64,000 nucleotides of DNA from Microbacteriaceae bacterium VKM Ac-2855 (GTDB taxonomy: Bacteria > Actinomycetota > Actinomycetes > Actinomycetales > Microbacteriaceae): assembly GCA_013204985.1 (NCBI GenBank), contig JABMLG010000004.1:1-64000 (forward strand). The letters are read 5' to 3'. The notes under the pieces were generated by a model, which was not told the origin of the DNA, did not search any database, and saw nothing but the letters and a program-made list of their open reading frames with translations. Positions 7,540-16,110 of the stretch are shown one piece after another. Made by a program: the position numbers and the translations under genes. The number at the start of each line of letters is the position of its first letter. Position 1 is the stretch's first letter.

Positions 7540-8483
7540 CCGACACGGTACGCGTCGCCGTCATCGGGGCCGCGGGGTGGGCGGGAAGCCGTCACGTCCG
7601 CGCGTTCCACCAGCTCGGCGCCGACGTCGTCGCGCTGGTGGACCCGAGTCCACGAACGGCCGAGCTGGCTCGGGAGGTGGGCGCCACGGTGCTCGCGTCC
7701 GCGGAAGAGATCGACGCCGACGATGTCGATCTGGTCGTCGTGTCCCTGCCGACCAGCGCCCAGCCGGCCACGGCCGCCGCGTTGCTTTGCCGCGGCCTCC
7801 GAGTGCTCACCGAGAAACCGATCGGATCCTCAGCAGCGAATGCGGCCGTCCTCGGCGGAATCGACGATGTCGACGACCACCTCATGGTCGGCTACACCCT
7901 GCATCATCACCCGATCGCGCAACTGCTCGCCGACTGGATCTCGTCCTCGACCGTGATCAGTGTGAGTGTCCGTTCCGCGGCCCGGAAGCTGTCGCTGGAC
8001 TCCTGGCGGACGGGAGCGCAAGAAGGTGGAGTCGCGGTCGTCAACGGGATCCACGCCATCGAGTACGTGGCGTCGCTGTTCCCCGGTGACATCACCGTGC
8101 TCAGTTCGTACGCGAGCTCGCAGTTGCACGACACCAGCGCGCGGGACTACGCCGCCGCCACCCTCTCCTTCGCGAGCGGCCCGCTCTTCCGGCTGGAGAC
8201 CTACTGGAATCCGTGGAATCACACCACCGGCCTGAACCGGAACGACTGGTCGCTCGAGATCGACGTCGTCGCGAGGGAGGGGCGGCGGGTGTGGTCCAAC
8301 TGGGCGCTGCACGAGTGGGACCGTTTCGGATCGGAAACGGTGCGCCACCTGCCCGAGACGGATCTCTTCCTCGCTCAAGCGCAGACGGCGTTGCAGTTCG
8401 CCGGCGGCGCTGGCCCGACCGTGGGGTATCGTCAGGCGATGCGAGCAACAGAGATCGCGGATCGCATCCTGGCTTCCGCCTGA
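7536..8483 (+). CDS. Gfo/Idh/MocA family oxidoreductase
   Basis: A 315-residue NAD(P)-dependent sugar or polyol oxidoreductase. The N-terminal Rossmann motif is VAVIGAAGWAGSRH (residues 6-19), followed by DLVVVSLPT and the family signature LTEKPIG. The C-terminal domain is the alpha/beta substrate-binding fold. ATG 7536 overlaps the permease stop, so it likely acts on the imported sugar in the cytosol. The exact substrate is unknown; dehydrogenases of this family act on inositol, glucose derivatives, apiose and many others. Confidence 0.8.
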   Translation: MTDTVRVAVIGAAGWAGSRHVRAFHQLGADVVALVDPSPRTAELAREVGATVLASAEEIDADDVDLVVVSLPTSAQPATAAALLCRGLRVLTEKPIGSSAANAAVLGGIDDVDDHLMVGYTLHHHPIAQLLADWISSSTVISVSVRSAARKLSLDSWRTGAQEGGVAVVNGIHAIEYVASLFPGDITVLSSYASSQLHDTSARDYAAATLSFASGPLFRLETYWNPWNHTTGLNRNDWSLEIDVVAREGRRVWSNWALHEWDRFGSETVRHLPETDLFLAQAQTALQFAGGAGPTVGYRQAMRATEIADRILASA

Positions 8484-9208
8484 TGGATTGGCTCGGGGTC
8501 GCCGTGCTGCTCGTCGTCGCGGTCGGGGCGGCGGCCCAGGTTGTCACCGGCGTCGGTTTCGCGCTCGTGTGCGCGCCCCTGCTCCTGCTCACCCTGGGCC
8601 GAGACCAGGGGATCCGCACCGTGTTGGCGATGTCGATCCTGCTGAACGTCTACGTACTGCTGCGCTCGTTCCGGCACGTCCGCATCGGCGACGCCGCACG
8701 GATGCTGCTCCCGTCTGTAGCCTTCGTTCCGTTGACCGTCCTCTTCGCCGGTCTCGTTCGCGGTCCCGTCCTCACCGCCGTGGCCGGCGCCGTGATCATC
8801 ACGGCGACCACCATTGTCGCCCTCGGGCGTCCCCTCCCCTTCCTCGAAGGAAACCGCGGCGTCTACATCGCCGGTGCGGCGAGCGGCGTGTTCAACGTTC
8901 TCGCTGCGGCCAGCGGGCCGCCGGTGACGTTGCTCGCCGTCCAGCGACGCTGGTCGCCGGCGGCGACGCGAGGAACGTTGCAGGTCTTCGCCCTGGGTTT
9001 GAACATCCTCACGCTGGTCATCCTGGGACCGATCGCCGGCGACTACTCTCAACTCGGCTGGGCAGCGGCCGGACTCGTGTTCGGAACAGCTGCGGCCTCT
9101 CTGACCGTCCATCGCGCGCCCGCGCACGTCGTCCGACCCGTTACTCTCGCCATAGCGGGGGTCGGCGGGGCGACGCTCGTCGCCACGGGAGTCGCCGCGC
9201 TCCTGTAA
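8483..9208 (+). CDS. TauE/SafE-like (TSUP) membrane protein
   Basis: A 241-residue polytopic membrane protein with about seven hydrophobic segments and the duplicated TSUP pattern: first half VTGVGFALVCAPLLLL, second half SGVFNVLAAASGPPVTLLA. TSUP proteins export or import small organic and sulfur anions. Start ATG 8483 shares one base with the oxidoreductase stop (TGATG). Its place at the end of a sugar-import operon suggests export of an acidic product such as an aldonate or lactone, but this is inference. Confidence 0.7.
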   Translation: MDWLGVAVLLVVAVGAAAQVVTGVGFALVCAPLLLLTLGRDQGIRTVLAMSILLNVYVLLRSFRHVRIGDAARMLLPSVAFVPLTVLFAGLVRGPVLTAVAGAVIITATTIVALGRPLPFLEGNRGVYIAGAASGVFNVLAAASGPPVTLLAVQRRWSPAATRGTLQVFALGLNILTLVILGPIAGDYSQLGWAAAGLVFGTAAASLTVHRAPAHVVRPVTLAIAGVGGATLVATGVAALL

Positions 9209-9234
9209 TAACAGCACCCACGAGGGGGAGTCCG

Positions 9235-10227
9235 ATGACCATTCCGAGCATCGAAGAGGTCGCCGCGGCGGCGGGCGTGCACAAGTCCACCGTGTCTCGG
9301 GCGTTCTCCCGCCCTGAAGCGGTCAAGCAGCAGACGCGGGAGCACATCCTCGAGATCGCTGCGTCGATGGGTTACTCGATGAGCCCGCTCGCCCAAGCGC
9401 TGCGCACGAAGACCAGCACACTGGTCCCGCTCATCGTCCCCGACATCACCAACCCCTTCTTCGCGGAGCTCGCGAAGACGATGACCGCCGCGGCTGTCGA
9501 GCGCGGCTACCAGCTCGTGCTCTGCGTGACGGAGAACGAGCCCGGTGCAACCGCCCGGTATCTCCAAGCCATGCACGCGATGTACGCGCCGTTCGGGGTG
9601 ATCGCCCCCTCCACCCGCATCGACCCCGGCGAACTCGAACCGTTCGGATTCGGCAGCCGCCTCGTCATCATCGACCGGATCGAGACCGATGACCCGATCT
9701 CGACCGTCACCGTGGACAGCGCGAAAGGAATCGAGCTCGCTTTCGACCATCTCCTCGCGCTCGGGCACACCCGGATCGCGTACATCTCCGGCATCGCCGG
9801 AACGCATACCGCCGTCGACCGCCGGCAGGCGTATCACCGGCTGACGGTCTCACACGGCCTTGAGGCACGCGAATTCGACGAGGGCATCGGTGCCGACGCC
9901 GGTGAACGTGCCGGTGAACGTCTCGCCGCCATGACCGAGCGGCCGACCGCCGTGATCGCGGCGAATGACATGGTCGCATTCGGGCTGATCAGCTCGCTCG
10001 GATCGCACGGGATCTCGGTCCCCGCCGACATCTCCGTCGTCGGATTCGACGGCCTTCCCCTCGGGGCGCACACCAATCCCCCACTGACCTCCGTTCAGCA
10101 GCCCATCGACGTGATGGGCCGCCTCGCCATCACCCTCGCCGAAGAGGCTGCAGCGAACGGTCGCGTCGATCACGTCGTGCTAGAGCCTCAACTGCTCGTG
10201 CGGGCCTCGACCGGACCCGCCCGCTAG
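9235..10227 (+). CDS. LacI family transcriptional regulator
   Basis: A 330-residue DNA-binding repressor. The helix-turn-helix is at residues 3-25 (IEEVAAAAGVHKSTVSRAFS) with the hinge region about 45-58. The periplasmic-binding-protein-like effector domain starts at LVPLIVPDITNPFF and ends with the VSVVGFDG-like element (ISVVGFDGLPLGAH). RBS GAGGGGGAG lies before ATG 9235. Transcribed with the ABC operon 1 genes (26-base gap) and therefore a likely regulator of that operon, through the repeats at 4379, or of the adjacent fructan genes through the palindrome at 10332. Confidence 0.85.
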   Translation: MTIPSIEEVAAAAGVHKSTVSRAFSRPEAVKQQTREHILEIAASMGYSMSPLAQALRTKTSTLVPLIVPDITNPFFAELAKTMTAAAVERGYQLVLCVTENEPGATARYLQAMHAMYAPFGVIAPSTRIDPGELEPFGFGSRLVIIDRIETDDPISTVTVDSAKGIELAFDHLLALGHTRIAYISGIAGTHTAVDRRQAYHRLTVSHGLEAREFDEGIGADAGERAGERLAAMTERPTAVIAANDMVAFGLISSLGSHGISVPADISVVGFDGLPLGAHTNPPLTSVQQPIDVMGRLAITLAEEAAANGRVDHVVLEPQLLVRASTGPAR

Positions 10228-10331
10228 GCGTCCCGCCACACACCCCTCAGCGGACTCATCGATCGACCACCGCGCCGATCAAACTCCGTCTTCCCCCCGA
10301 GCGCGCGAGCCCTTACGCTGGTGTCGGCGAA

Positions 10332-10349
10332 TGACAAAACGTTTTGCCA
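10332..10349. promoter_or_regulatory. LacI-type operator, site 1
   Basis: TGACAAAACGTTTTGCCA, built on the perfect 12-bp palindrome CAAAACGTTTTG (10335-10346) with the central CG typical of LacI-family operators. It lies about 57 bases before the Tat leader of the inulin fructotransferase. The same core appears twice in the site at 14650-14680. Confidence 0.75.
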
Positions 10350-10405
10350 CACGCCCGCCGATGCATCTTCCGCATCGTGCGACCTGCACTCGAAGAGGAG
10401 CACGC

Positions 10406-10567
10406 ATGTCCACCCTTGTTCTCAGCCGCCGAACCGTCCTGCAAGCGGCAACGAGTATCACGGCGATCGGAGCGGCCTGGTCGTACCAGCCGGTGTCGGC
10501 CGCAGCGGCCGCCGAACCCCTCGTCGAAGCGGCGGCGAGCCGTTTCGTTCTGGTGGGCCTGCTGTGA
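10406..10567 (+). CDS. Tat signal-peptide leader of the inulin fructotransferase (separate frame)
   Basis: A 53-codon frame with a strong ribosome binding site (GAAGAGGAG at 10392-10400). It encodes a twin-arginine signal peptide: SRRTVLQ, a hydrophobic core and an Ala-rich cleavage region (PVSAAAAAEP). It stops at TGA 10565-10567, exactly where the fructotransferase frame offers a GTG (10564-10566, GTGA overlap). The enzyme body carries no signal of its own, so leader and body were or are one secreted protein. Either a frameshift mutation or sequencing error split the gene, or ribosomal frameshifting joins them. Confidence 0.7.
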   Translation: MSTLVLSRRTVLQAATSITAIGAAWSYQPVSAAAAAEPLVEAAASRFVLVGLL

Positions 10568-11805
10568 GCGGGGCGGCGGTGGACCTGGCGAAGGGGATCT
10601 TCGTCTCGAACGTCTACGACGTCACCTTGTGGAAGGTCCGGGGCCGGAAGGTGACGGCGCAGAGCGACCTCGGTGCCGTGATCAACGACATCATCGCGGA
10701 TGTGAAGCAGAAGCAGCCGAATCAAGCGGACAAGCCCGGGGCCGTCATCTACATCCCGCCGGGAACCTACTCACTGAAGACCCGTGTGGTGGTGGACATC
10801 AGCTACCTCACCATCCGCGGATCCGGGCACGGCTTCACCTCTCTGAGCATCCGCTACAACTCCGGCGACACTTCGGCGTGGAAGGAGATCAACCCGGGCG
10901 GCAGCCACGTCAAAGTCGAGAACACCGACGGCAACACGGAAGCCTTCCTGGTCACCCGCACCGGCGATCCGCGGCTGAGCTCGGTGACGTTCGAGAACTT
11001 CTGCCTCGACGGGGTCTCGTTCGGCGCGGACCAGAATTCGTACCGCAACGGCAAGGTCGGGATCCGGTTCGCGACCGCGACGGATTCCACCCGCGTGCGC
11101 GGCATGGGCATGGTCTATCTGGAACACGGCCTGCTCGTTCAGGACGCGGACGCCCTCGACGTATCCGGCAACTTCCTCGCCGAGTGCGGCAGCTGCATCG
11201 AGCTCGTCGGGTCGGGGCAGGCCTCGAAGGTGGCGGACAACCACTTGGGTGCGGGCCCGATCGGGTTCTCCCTGTTCGCCGAATCGCACAACGGCCTCCT
11301 CATCACGGGGAACAATGTCTTCCCGCGAGGCATCGACTCGGTGCACCTGAAGAACTGCTACCGATCGGCGATCTCCTCGAACCGGCTGCACTCGTTCTAC
11401 CCGGGGATGATCACGCTCGAGGGCAATTGCAAGGAGAACCTGATCGCCGCGAATGTGCTCGAACGCCAGGTGGAGACCTACGGGCCCTTCATCGGCGTGG
11501 GCAACGGTCGCGACGACCTGTTCGGCGTGGTCCAGGTGAACGGTGACGGCAACACCATCACCGGCAATCACGTCTCGCTGATCATGCCGCCCGATCAGGT
11601 GAGCCCGGTGGGCGCGACCGCGGCCGTGTTCCGAGTGCAGTCCGGCGACCAGAACTTCATCGGCGCCAACCACCTGATCACGAATCTCACCGTGCACACG
11701 GTCGTTCTCGACGCGAACACGACGAACTCGCACGTGTTCGACAGTGGCACCGAGGCGCAGTTCAGTGCCGCGACGAGCAGCTACGGATTCCGTCCGACCC
11801 CCTGA
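10564..11805 (+). CDS. Inulin fructotransferase family enzyme (DFA-forming), catalytic body
   Basis: A 413-residue right-handed beta-helix enzyme resembling inulin fructotransferases, which cleave terminal difructose units from inulin as cyclic difructose anhydride (DFA I or DFA III). Recognised by VYDVTLWK, the block GAVIYIPPGTYSLKTRVVVD, RGSGHGF, FCLDGVSF, VYLEHGLLV and FLAECGSCIEL. The probable catalytic pair is Asp196 (11149) and Glu207 (11182), 11 residues apart as I recall for the family. Start shown is GTG 10564, translationally coupled to the Tat leader ORF; the leader is in the -1-related frame. Likely acts outside the cell. DFA I versus III specificity cannot be read here. Confidence 0.75.
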   Translation: MSGAAVDLAKGIFVSNVYDVTLWKVRGRKVTAQSDLGAVINDIIADVKQKQPNQADKPGAVIYIPPGTYSLKTRVVVDISYLTIRGSGHGFTSLSIRYNSGDTSAWKEINPGGSHVKVENTDGNTEAFLVTRTGDPRLSSVTFENFCLDGVSFGADQNSYRNGKVGIRFATATDSTRVRGMGMVYLEHGLLVQDADALDVSGNFLAECGSCIELVGSGQASKVADNHLGAGPIGFSLFAESHNGLLITGNNVFPRGIDSVHLKNCYRSAISSNRLHSFYPGMITLEGNCKENLIAANVLERQVETYGPFIGVGNGRDDLFGVVQVNGDGNTITGNHVSLIMPPDQVSPVGATAAVFRVQSGDQNFIGANHLITNLTVHTVVLDANTTNSHVFDSGTEAQFSAATSSYGFRPTP

Positions 11806-11890
11806 CCCGACCGAGCCGGAGGGGGATGCGACGCGCGACGCCGCGTCCCCCTCCCGATCCACCAGCACCCTGCAACGAAAGTGAGCACCG

Positions 11891-13231
11891 ATGTCGAGCC
11901 CGAACTACTACGACGTGACGGACTGGCCCGTCGGCGACCCCCTGCAAGACATCGGCGACGTGTTCAACAGCATCATCGCCGACATCAAGACCCGCCAGAC
12001 GGCGACGGATGAGAACAACGGCGGCAAACCCGGCGCCGTCATCTACGTCCCGCCCGGCGACTACCCCCTGCGCACGCAGGTCGTGATCGACATCAGCTTC
12101 CTGCGGATCGAGGGCTCCGGTCACGGGTTCACGTCGTCCAGCATCCGCTTCAACGTCCCTGAAGACGAATGGGGCGGGCTGCACGAGCTGTGGCCCGGCG
12201 GCAGCCGGATCCTCGTGCAGCTCCCGGTCGGCGAGGGAGACGACGAGTCCGAGGGCGCGGCCTTCTTCGTCGCCCGGCAGGGTAGCCCGCGCATCAGCTC
12301 GGTCGAGTTCGCGAACTTCTGCATCGACGGGCTGCACTTCACCGCCGACGGCTCGGGCCGGAAACCGGAGAACAGCTATGTCAACGGCAAGACCGGCATC
12401 TACGTCGCCGACGCGAACGACTCGTTCCGCATCACCGGCATGGGCCTGATCTACCTCGAACACGCGCTGACGATCTACAAGGCGGATGCGCTGTCCATCC
12501 ACGACAACTTCATCGCCGAGAGCGGGAGCTGCATCGACCTGCGCGGCTGGGGACAGGCGTCGAAGATCACCGACAACCTGATCGGAGCGGGCCCCGAGGG
12601 CCACTCGATCTACGCGGAGAATCACGGTGGCCTCCTGATCACCGCGAACAACGTCTTCCCCCGCGGAGCCAGCAGTGTCCACCTCAGCGGCGTCACCCGT
12701 TCCAGCGTTACCAACAACCGACTGCACACGTTCTACCCCGGAGCGATCGTCCTCGCAGCGGGCAGCTCCGAGAACCTCATCGCCTCGAATCACGTCCTCC
12801 GCGACCACGAGCCGTGGACGCCGTTCCTCGGTGTCGACAACGGCTTGGACGACACCTTCGGGCTGCTGCGCGTGGACGGAGATGACAACTCGGTCATCGG
12901 TAACCACTTCTCCGAAGTCGTCGACGCGCAGAACATCAGACCGGCCGGAGCGACCCCGGTCGTCATCCGATTGGTCACCGGCGGCGGCAACTACGTCGCG
13001 AGCAACCATGCCGTGGGACGAGCCGTGCACGCCGCGTCCGGCGGCTCCGCCTTCGAGGCCCAGGTGGACGCCCTGTTGACGACCGACTCCGCGGAGACGC
13101 TCACGCTCACGACCGTCCTCGTCGACACCGACTCGGTCGGGAACACGATCCTCGACTCCGGTACCGACGGCGAAGTCGTTCTGGACCGGACGGCCAACGC
13201 GTTCCGGGCGACGCCGTCGATCGGCTCCTGA
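11891..13231 (+). CDS. Inulin fructotransferase paralogue without signal peptide; candidate cytosolic DFA hydrolase
   Basis: A 446-residue paralogue of the preceding enzyme (same blocks: VYDVTDWP-like YYDVTDWP, PGAVIYVPPGDYPLRTQVVI, GSGHGF, IYLEHALTI, FIAESGSCIDL). The catalytic pair is kept as Asp199 and Glu210. It lacks any signal sequence. In Arthrobacter, DFA-III hydrolase is a homologue of inulin fructotransferase that opens imported DFA III to inulobiose; a signal-less second copy beside an importer fits that role. It could equally be a second transferase. Two extra loops (about residues 75-95 and 370-400) distinguish it from the first copy. Gap from upstream stop is 85 bases. Confidence 0.7.
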   Translation: MSSPNYYDVTDWPVGDPLQDIGDVFNSIIADIKTRQTATDENNGGKPGAVIYVPPGDYPLRTQVVIDISFLRIEGSGHGFTSSSIRFNVPEDEWGGLHELWPGGSRILVQLPVGEGDDESEGAAFFVARQGSPRISSVEFANFCIDGLHFTADGSGRKPENSYVNGKTGIYVADANDSFRITGMGLIYLEHALTIYKADALSIHDNFIAESGSCIDLRGWGQASKITDNLIGAGPEGHSIYAENHGGLLITANNVFPRGASSVHLSGVTRSSVTNNRLHTFYPGAIVLAAGSSENLIASNHVLRDHEPWTPFLGVDNGLDDTFGLLRVDGDDNSVIGNHFSEVVDAQNIRPAGATPVVIRLVTGGGNYVASNHAVGRAVHAASGGSAFEAQVDALLTTDSAETLTLTTVLVDTDSVGNTILDSGTDGEVVLDRTANAFRATPSIGS

Positions 13232-13263
13232 TCCACCCCGCAGTACCCAGGCGGGCTGAGGGC

Positions 13264-13291
13264 GCCGGCCTCGAGACGTCTCGAGGCCGGC
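13264..13291. terminator. Bidirectional hairpin between convergent genes
   Basis: A perfect 28-bp palindrome, GCCGGCCTCGAGAC followed by its complement, located between the + strand gene ending at 13231 and the minus-strand GH32 gene ending at 13353. No T-tract, but the stem is extremely stable and the position suits termination from both sides. Confidence 0.7.
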
Positions 13292-13352
13292 ACCGTACGC
13301 CTCGGGTCGGCCACCGAAGACGCCGCTGAGCGCCTCCATCCGCGACCGTCGA

Positions 13353-14645
13353 TCAGTTGATCGTCCGCCCCTCGACCGTGCCGCCGACCGCGGTCACGCG
13401 CACCACCGGCTGAATGGGCCCACCGAGCACCCCGGCGGACGTCACCGCTTCGAGTACCGGTCCGTCCAGCACGACGTGAACCGGGCCACCACCGTGCGGC
13501 GCCGTCCACGTCGGCGAGCCGGCCCGCTGCAGCGCGAGCTCCGCACCATCCCAGACCAAGGTTGCGGACGGCGCCAGCTCGAGACGGTCTCCGGCGTTCT
13601 CGGGCGCCCACTCGATCCGGAGGGGATCGCCGCCGAGTTCATCGAGGCGAGCCGGGTCGCCAGAAGCGCCCGCCCACGCCGGATGCGGCAGCACGACGAG
13701 CCTGTCGTCTCGGACACCGAGCAGGTGCGGCACGCTGAGCGCGCCGGTCCACGCGCCATCCTCATCCTGGACCCCGCGCATCCAGAACATCAGGCACGGC
13801 CGATCCTGCTCATCGCGGAAGAACGAGGGGGCGTAGTAGGAACCGCCGAAACTGAGCCGGCCCCAGTCGTCGGCGGTGAAGCGTCCGTCGGCGTAGTCGC
13901 CGATGCCGTAGCCCGCGTAGTACAGCACATCGGCATCCCAGACGGAGCTGATCAGAACCCACCGGCCGTCGATCTGCACGATCTGCGGGCACTCCCACAG
14001 CGCGCCCATCCAGATCGGCTCGCGCTCGCTCGACGGCCGCCCGGCTGCGACTCCGTCGTACTCCCACGTGTCCAGATCGGACGAGGTGTAGGTGACCGCG
14101 AGCGCTTCGCCCGCCGCCGTCCCGGCCCCGACGAACATCCGCCACGCCTCCCCTTCACGCAGGACGAAGGGATCGCGGAAGACGACGACGTCGAGGCCGG
14201 TGGGCGGGTCGATGAGGATGCCGCCCTTCTCCCACCGGTCCCAACTCGCATCGAGGGGGCGGGCGACGCGGATCCGCCCCAGCCCGAAGTCCTCGGCGAT
14301 CGTGGAGGTGTAGAAGATCCGGGCGCCGTCGTCGGCGACGACGAGGCTACCGGTCCAGATCCCACCGTCCCCCTCCCCCGGCGCGATCGCGATCGGACGG
14401 TGCTCCCAGTGCAGCAGGTCGGAGCCGACGGCGTGACCCCAGTGACAGTTCGGCGCCCAGACCGGACTCCCGGGCACGTACTGGTGGAACAGGTGGTACC
14501 GCCCATTGCGGAAGGTGATCCCATGCGGATCATTGGTCCACCCGGATGCGGGAGTGAAATGGATGCGTGGGCGCGACGGCTGTGCCGCTCGGGACGTCGG
14601 GGCGCCGTCGAGACGTCCAGCCGCGTCGGTGGAGGTCGATGTCAT
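13353..14645 (-). CDS. GH32 family beta-fructosidase (cytosolic)
   Basis: A 430-residue glycoside hydrolase of family 32 (invertase, inulinase, levanase). The nucleophile motif WTNDPHG is present (Asp39), followed by the Arg-Asp-Pro motif in VVFRDPFVL and the acid/base motif WECPQI. No signal peptide, so it should act on imported inulobiose, fructo-oligosaccharide or sucrose-type substrates. The ATG at 14645 lies only 6 bases beyond a -10-like element and has no ribosome binding site, indicating a leaderless message (see 14650-14680). Divergent from the ABC importer that follows. Confidence 0.9.
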   Translation of the reverse strand: MTSTSTDAAGRLDGAPTSRAAQPSRPRIHFTPASGWTNDPHGITFRNGRYHLFHQYVPGSPVWAPNCHWGHAVGSDLLHWEHRPIAIAPGEGDGGIWTGSLVVADDGARIFYTSTIAEDFGLGRIRVARPLDASWDRWEKGGILIDPPTGLDVVVFRDPFVLREGEAWRMFVGAGTAAGEALAVTYTSSDLDTWEYDGVAAGRPSSEREPIWMGALWECPQIVQIDGRWVLISSVWDADVLYYAGYGIGDYADGRFTADDWGRLSFGGSYYAPSFFRDEQDRPCLMFWMRGVQDEDGAWTGALSVPHLLGVRDDRLVVLPHPAWAGASGDPARLDELGGDPLRIEWAPENAGDRLELAPSATLVWDGAELALQRAGSPTWTAPHGGGPVHVVLDGPVLEAVTSAGVLGGPIQPVVRVTAVGGTVEGRTIN

Positions 14646-14649
14646 ACCG

Positions 14650-14680
14650 TGACAATACGTTTTGCCAAAACGTCTTGTCA
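14650..14680. promoter_or_regulatory. Double LacI-type operator overlapping divergent promoters
   Basis: A 31-bp near-perfect palindrome: TGACAATACGTTTTG (14650-14664), central C, CAAAACGTCTTGTCA (14666-14680). On the minus strand TTGACA (14681-14676) and TATTGT (14657-14652) form a promoter with an 18-base spacer for GH32. On the plus strand TTGTCA (14675-14680) with CATGCT at 14698 could serve the importer. A bound repressor would silence both. It shares its half-site with 10332-10349. Confidence 0.75.
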
Positions 14681-14778
14681 ATCGTGCGGATTCGTTGCAT
14701 GCTGTGTTCGTCCGGATGTCGACGACGCCGGCCGCCGTTCCCTGTACCCGCTCAGCGCTCTTGATTGGAGCCGAAGTA

Positions 14779-16110
14779 ATGTCGCTTCGCAGAACATCCC
14801 GCACCTCGCCGACACTCGTGCGGCGTCGCCTCGTCCTCGTCGGCGCATTCGCCCTGACAACCGCCACCGTGCTCACGGGCTGCGGTGCCGGAGGCGGAAC
14901 CGGCGCCGCCGGTGACGGCGACACCCTCACCGTCCTCGTTGAGGCCGGCGGCCACGGCGAGCTGCAGCCCATCGCCGACAAGTTCACCGAAGACACCGGT
15001 ACGAAGATCGACTTCGTCGAGCTGCCCTATGACGGCCTCTACAACCGGCTCAACAGCGAGTTCTCCTCCGGCAGCGTCTCGTTCGACGTGGCCGCGCTCG
15101 ATGCGATCTGGCTGCCCGCCTTCGCCGGCGCCGTCACGCCGCTGGACGATCTCTACACCGACGATGTGAAAGCCGACCTCTTCCCCGCCCTCGTCTCGGA
15201 GGCGAACGTCGACGGCAGCTACGTCGGCCTCCCCGCGTGGACGAACTCCGAGATCCTCTACTACCGGAAGGACCTTTTCGAGGATCCCGCCCAGCAGGCC
15301 GCATTCAAGACGCAGTACGGTTACGATCTGGTCCCGCCGACCACCTGGCAGCAGTACAGCGACGCGGCCGCGTTCTTCACCCAGGACACCAACGGCGACG
15401 GCACCCCCGACATCTACGGCACCGATGTGAAGGGTGCCGTGGAGACCGAGTGGCTGGCCACGCTGTCGCAGACCGGTGAGCAGACGATGGTCACCGATAC
15501 CGACGGAGGCGTCTCGCTCGGCGACGCGGACAGCAAGAAAGCACTCGACTTCTACACCAGCCTGCTCCCCTACGCTCCCCCGGGAGCGGCGCAGCTGGAT
15601 TGGGCCGGGGCGCAGAACCTCTTCAACCAGGGCCAGACCGCGATGATGCGCTTCTGGGCGCACGCCTACCGGCAGATCCCCGCCGACGCGGCCGTCGCCG
15701 GCAACGTCGGTGTCGCGCCGATGATCGGCGGCGACGCCGGCCCGGCCGGACTTCCCGGTGCCTGGTACCTCTCGATCGCGAAGGCGAGCCAGAAGCAGGA
15801 CACGGCGATGGAGTTCCTGAAGTTCGCCTACGACAACAACGAGCTCAGCGCCGACACCAGCCTCGGCCTCGCCGCGCGCATCTCCGTCCTTGAGAAGTAC
15901 CAGGACGTCGCCGGCTACGAGAACTACAAGCCGCTGCTGGACACTCTGAACGCCGCCGCCACGCTCCCGCGCCCCGCGGTACCGGAATGGCAGCAGATCG
16001 TCGACACCGTCCTCGTGCCGATGCTGCAGAAGTCCGTCGAGCCCGGCGCCGACAACCAGCAACTCCTCGACGACGCCAAGAAGCAGGTCGAAGCCCTGGT
16101 GGCCAAGTGA
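14779..16110 (+). CDS. Sugar ABC transporter substrate-binding lipoprotein (fructan locus)
   Basis: A 443-residue family 1 solute-binding lipoprotein. Start ATG 14779 follows GGAG at 14767 by 8 bases. A basic leader and hydrophobic stretch end in VLTGC (Cys35 lipidated). The mature part opens with LTVLVEAGGHGEL and contains YDGLYNRLNSEFSSG and the EILYYRKDLFEDP block typical of oligosaccharide-binding proteins. Being divergent from GH32 and next to two fructotransferase-family genes, it probably binds DFA or short fructo-oligosaccharides. Confidence 0.85.
   Translation: MSLRRTSRTSPTLVRRRLVLVGAFALTTATVLTGCGAGGGTGAAGDGDTLTVLVEAGGHGELQPIADKFTEDTGTKIDFVELPYDGLYNRLNSEFSSGSVSFDVAALDAIWLPAFAGAVTPLDDLYTDDVKADLFPALVSEANVDGSYVGLPAWTNSEILYYRKDLFEDPAQQAAFKTQYGYDLVPPTTWQQYSDAAAFFTQDTNGDGTPDIYGTDVKGAVETEWLATLSQTGEQTMVTDTDGGVSLGDADSKKALDFYTSLLPYAPPGAAQLDWAGAQNLFNQGQTAMMRFWAHAYRQIPADAAVAGNVGVAPMIGGDAGPAGLPGAWYLSIAKASQKQDTAMEFLKFAYDNNELSADTSLGLAARISVLEKYQDVAGYENYKPLLDTLNAAATLPRPAVPEWQQIVDTVLVPMLQKSVEPGADNQQLLDDAKKQVEALVAK

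Noticed and set aside
11762-13339. 525-codon minus-strand frame opposite the second fructotransferase-family gene
   Set aside because: Antisense to a convincing gene with catalytic residues; no ribosome binding site or domain.
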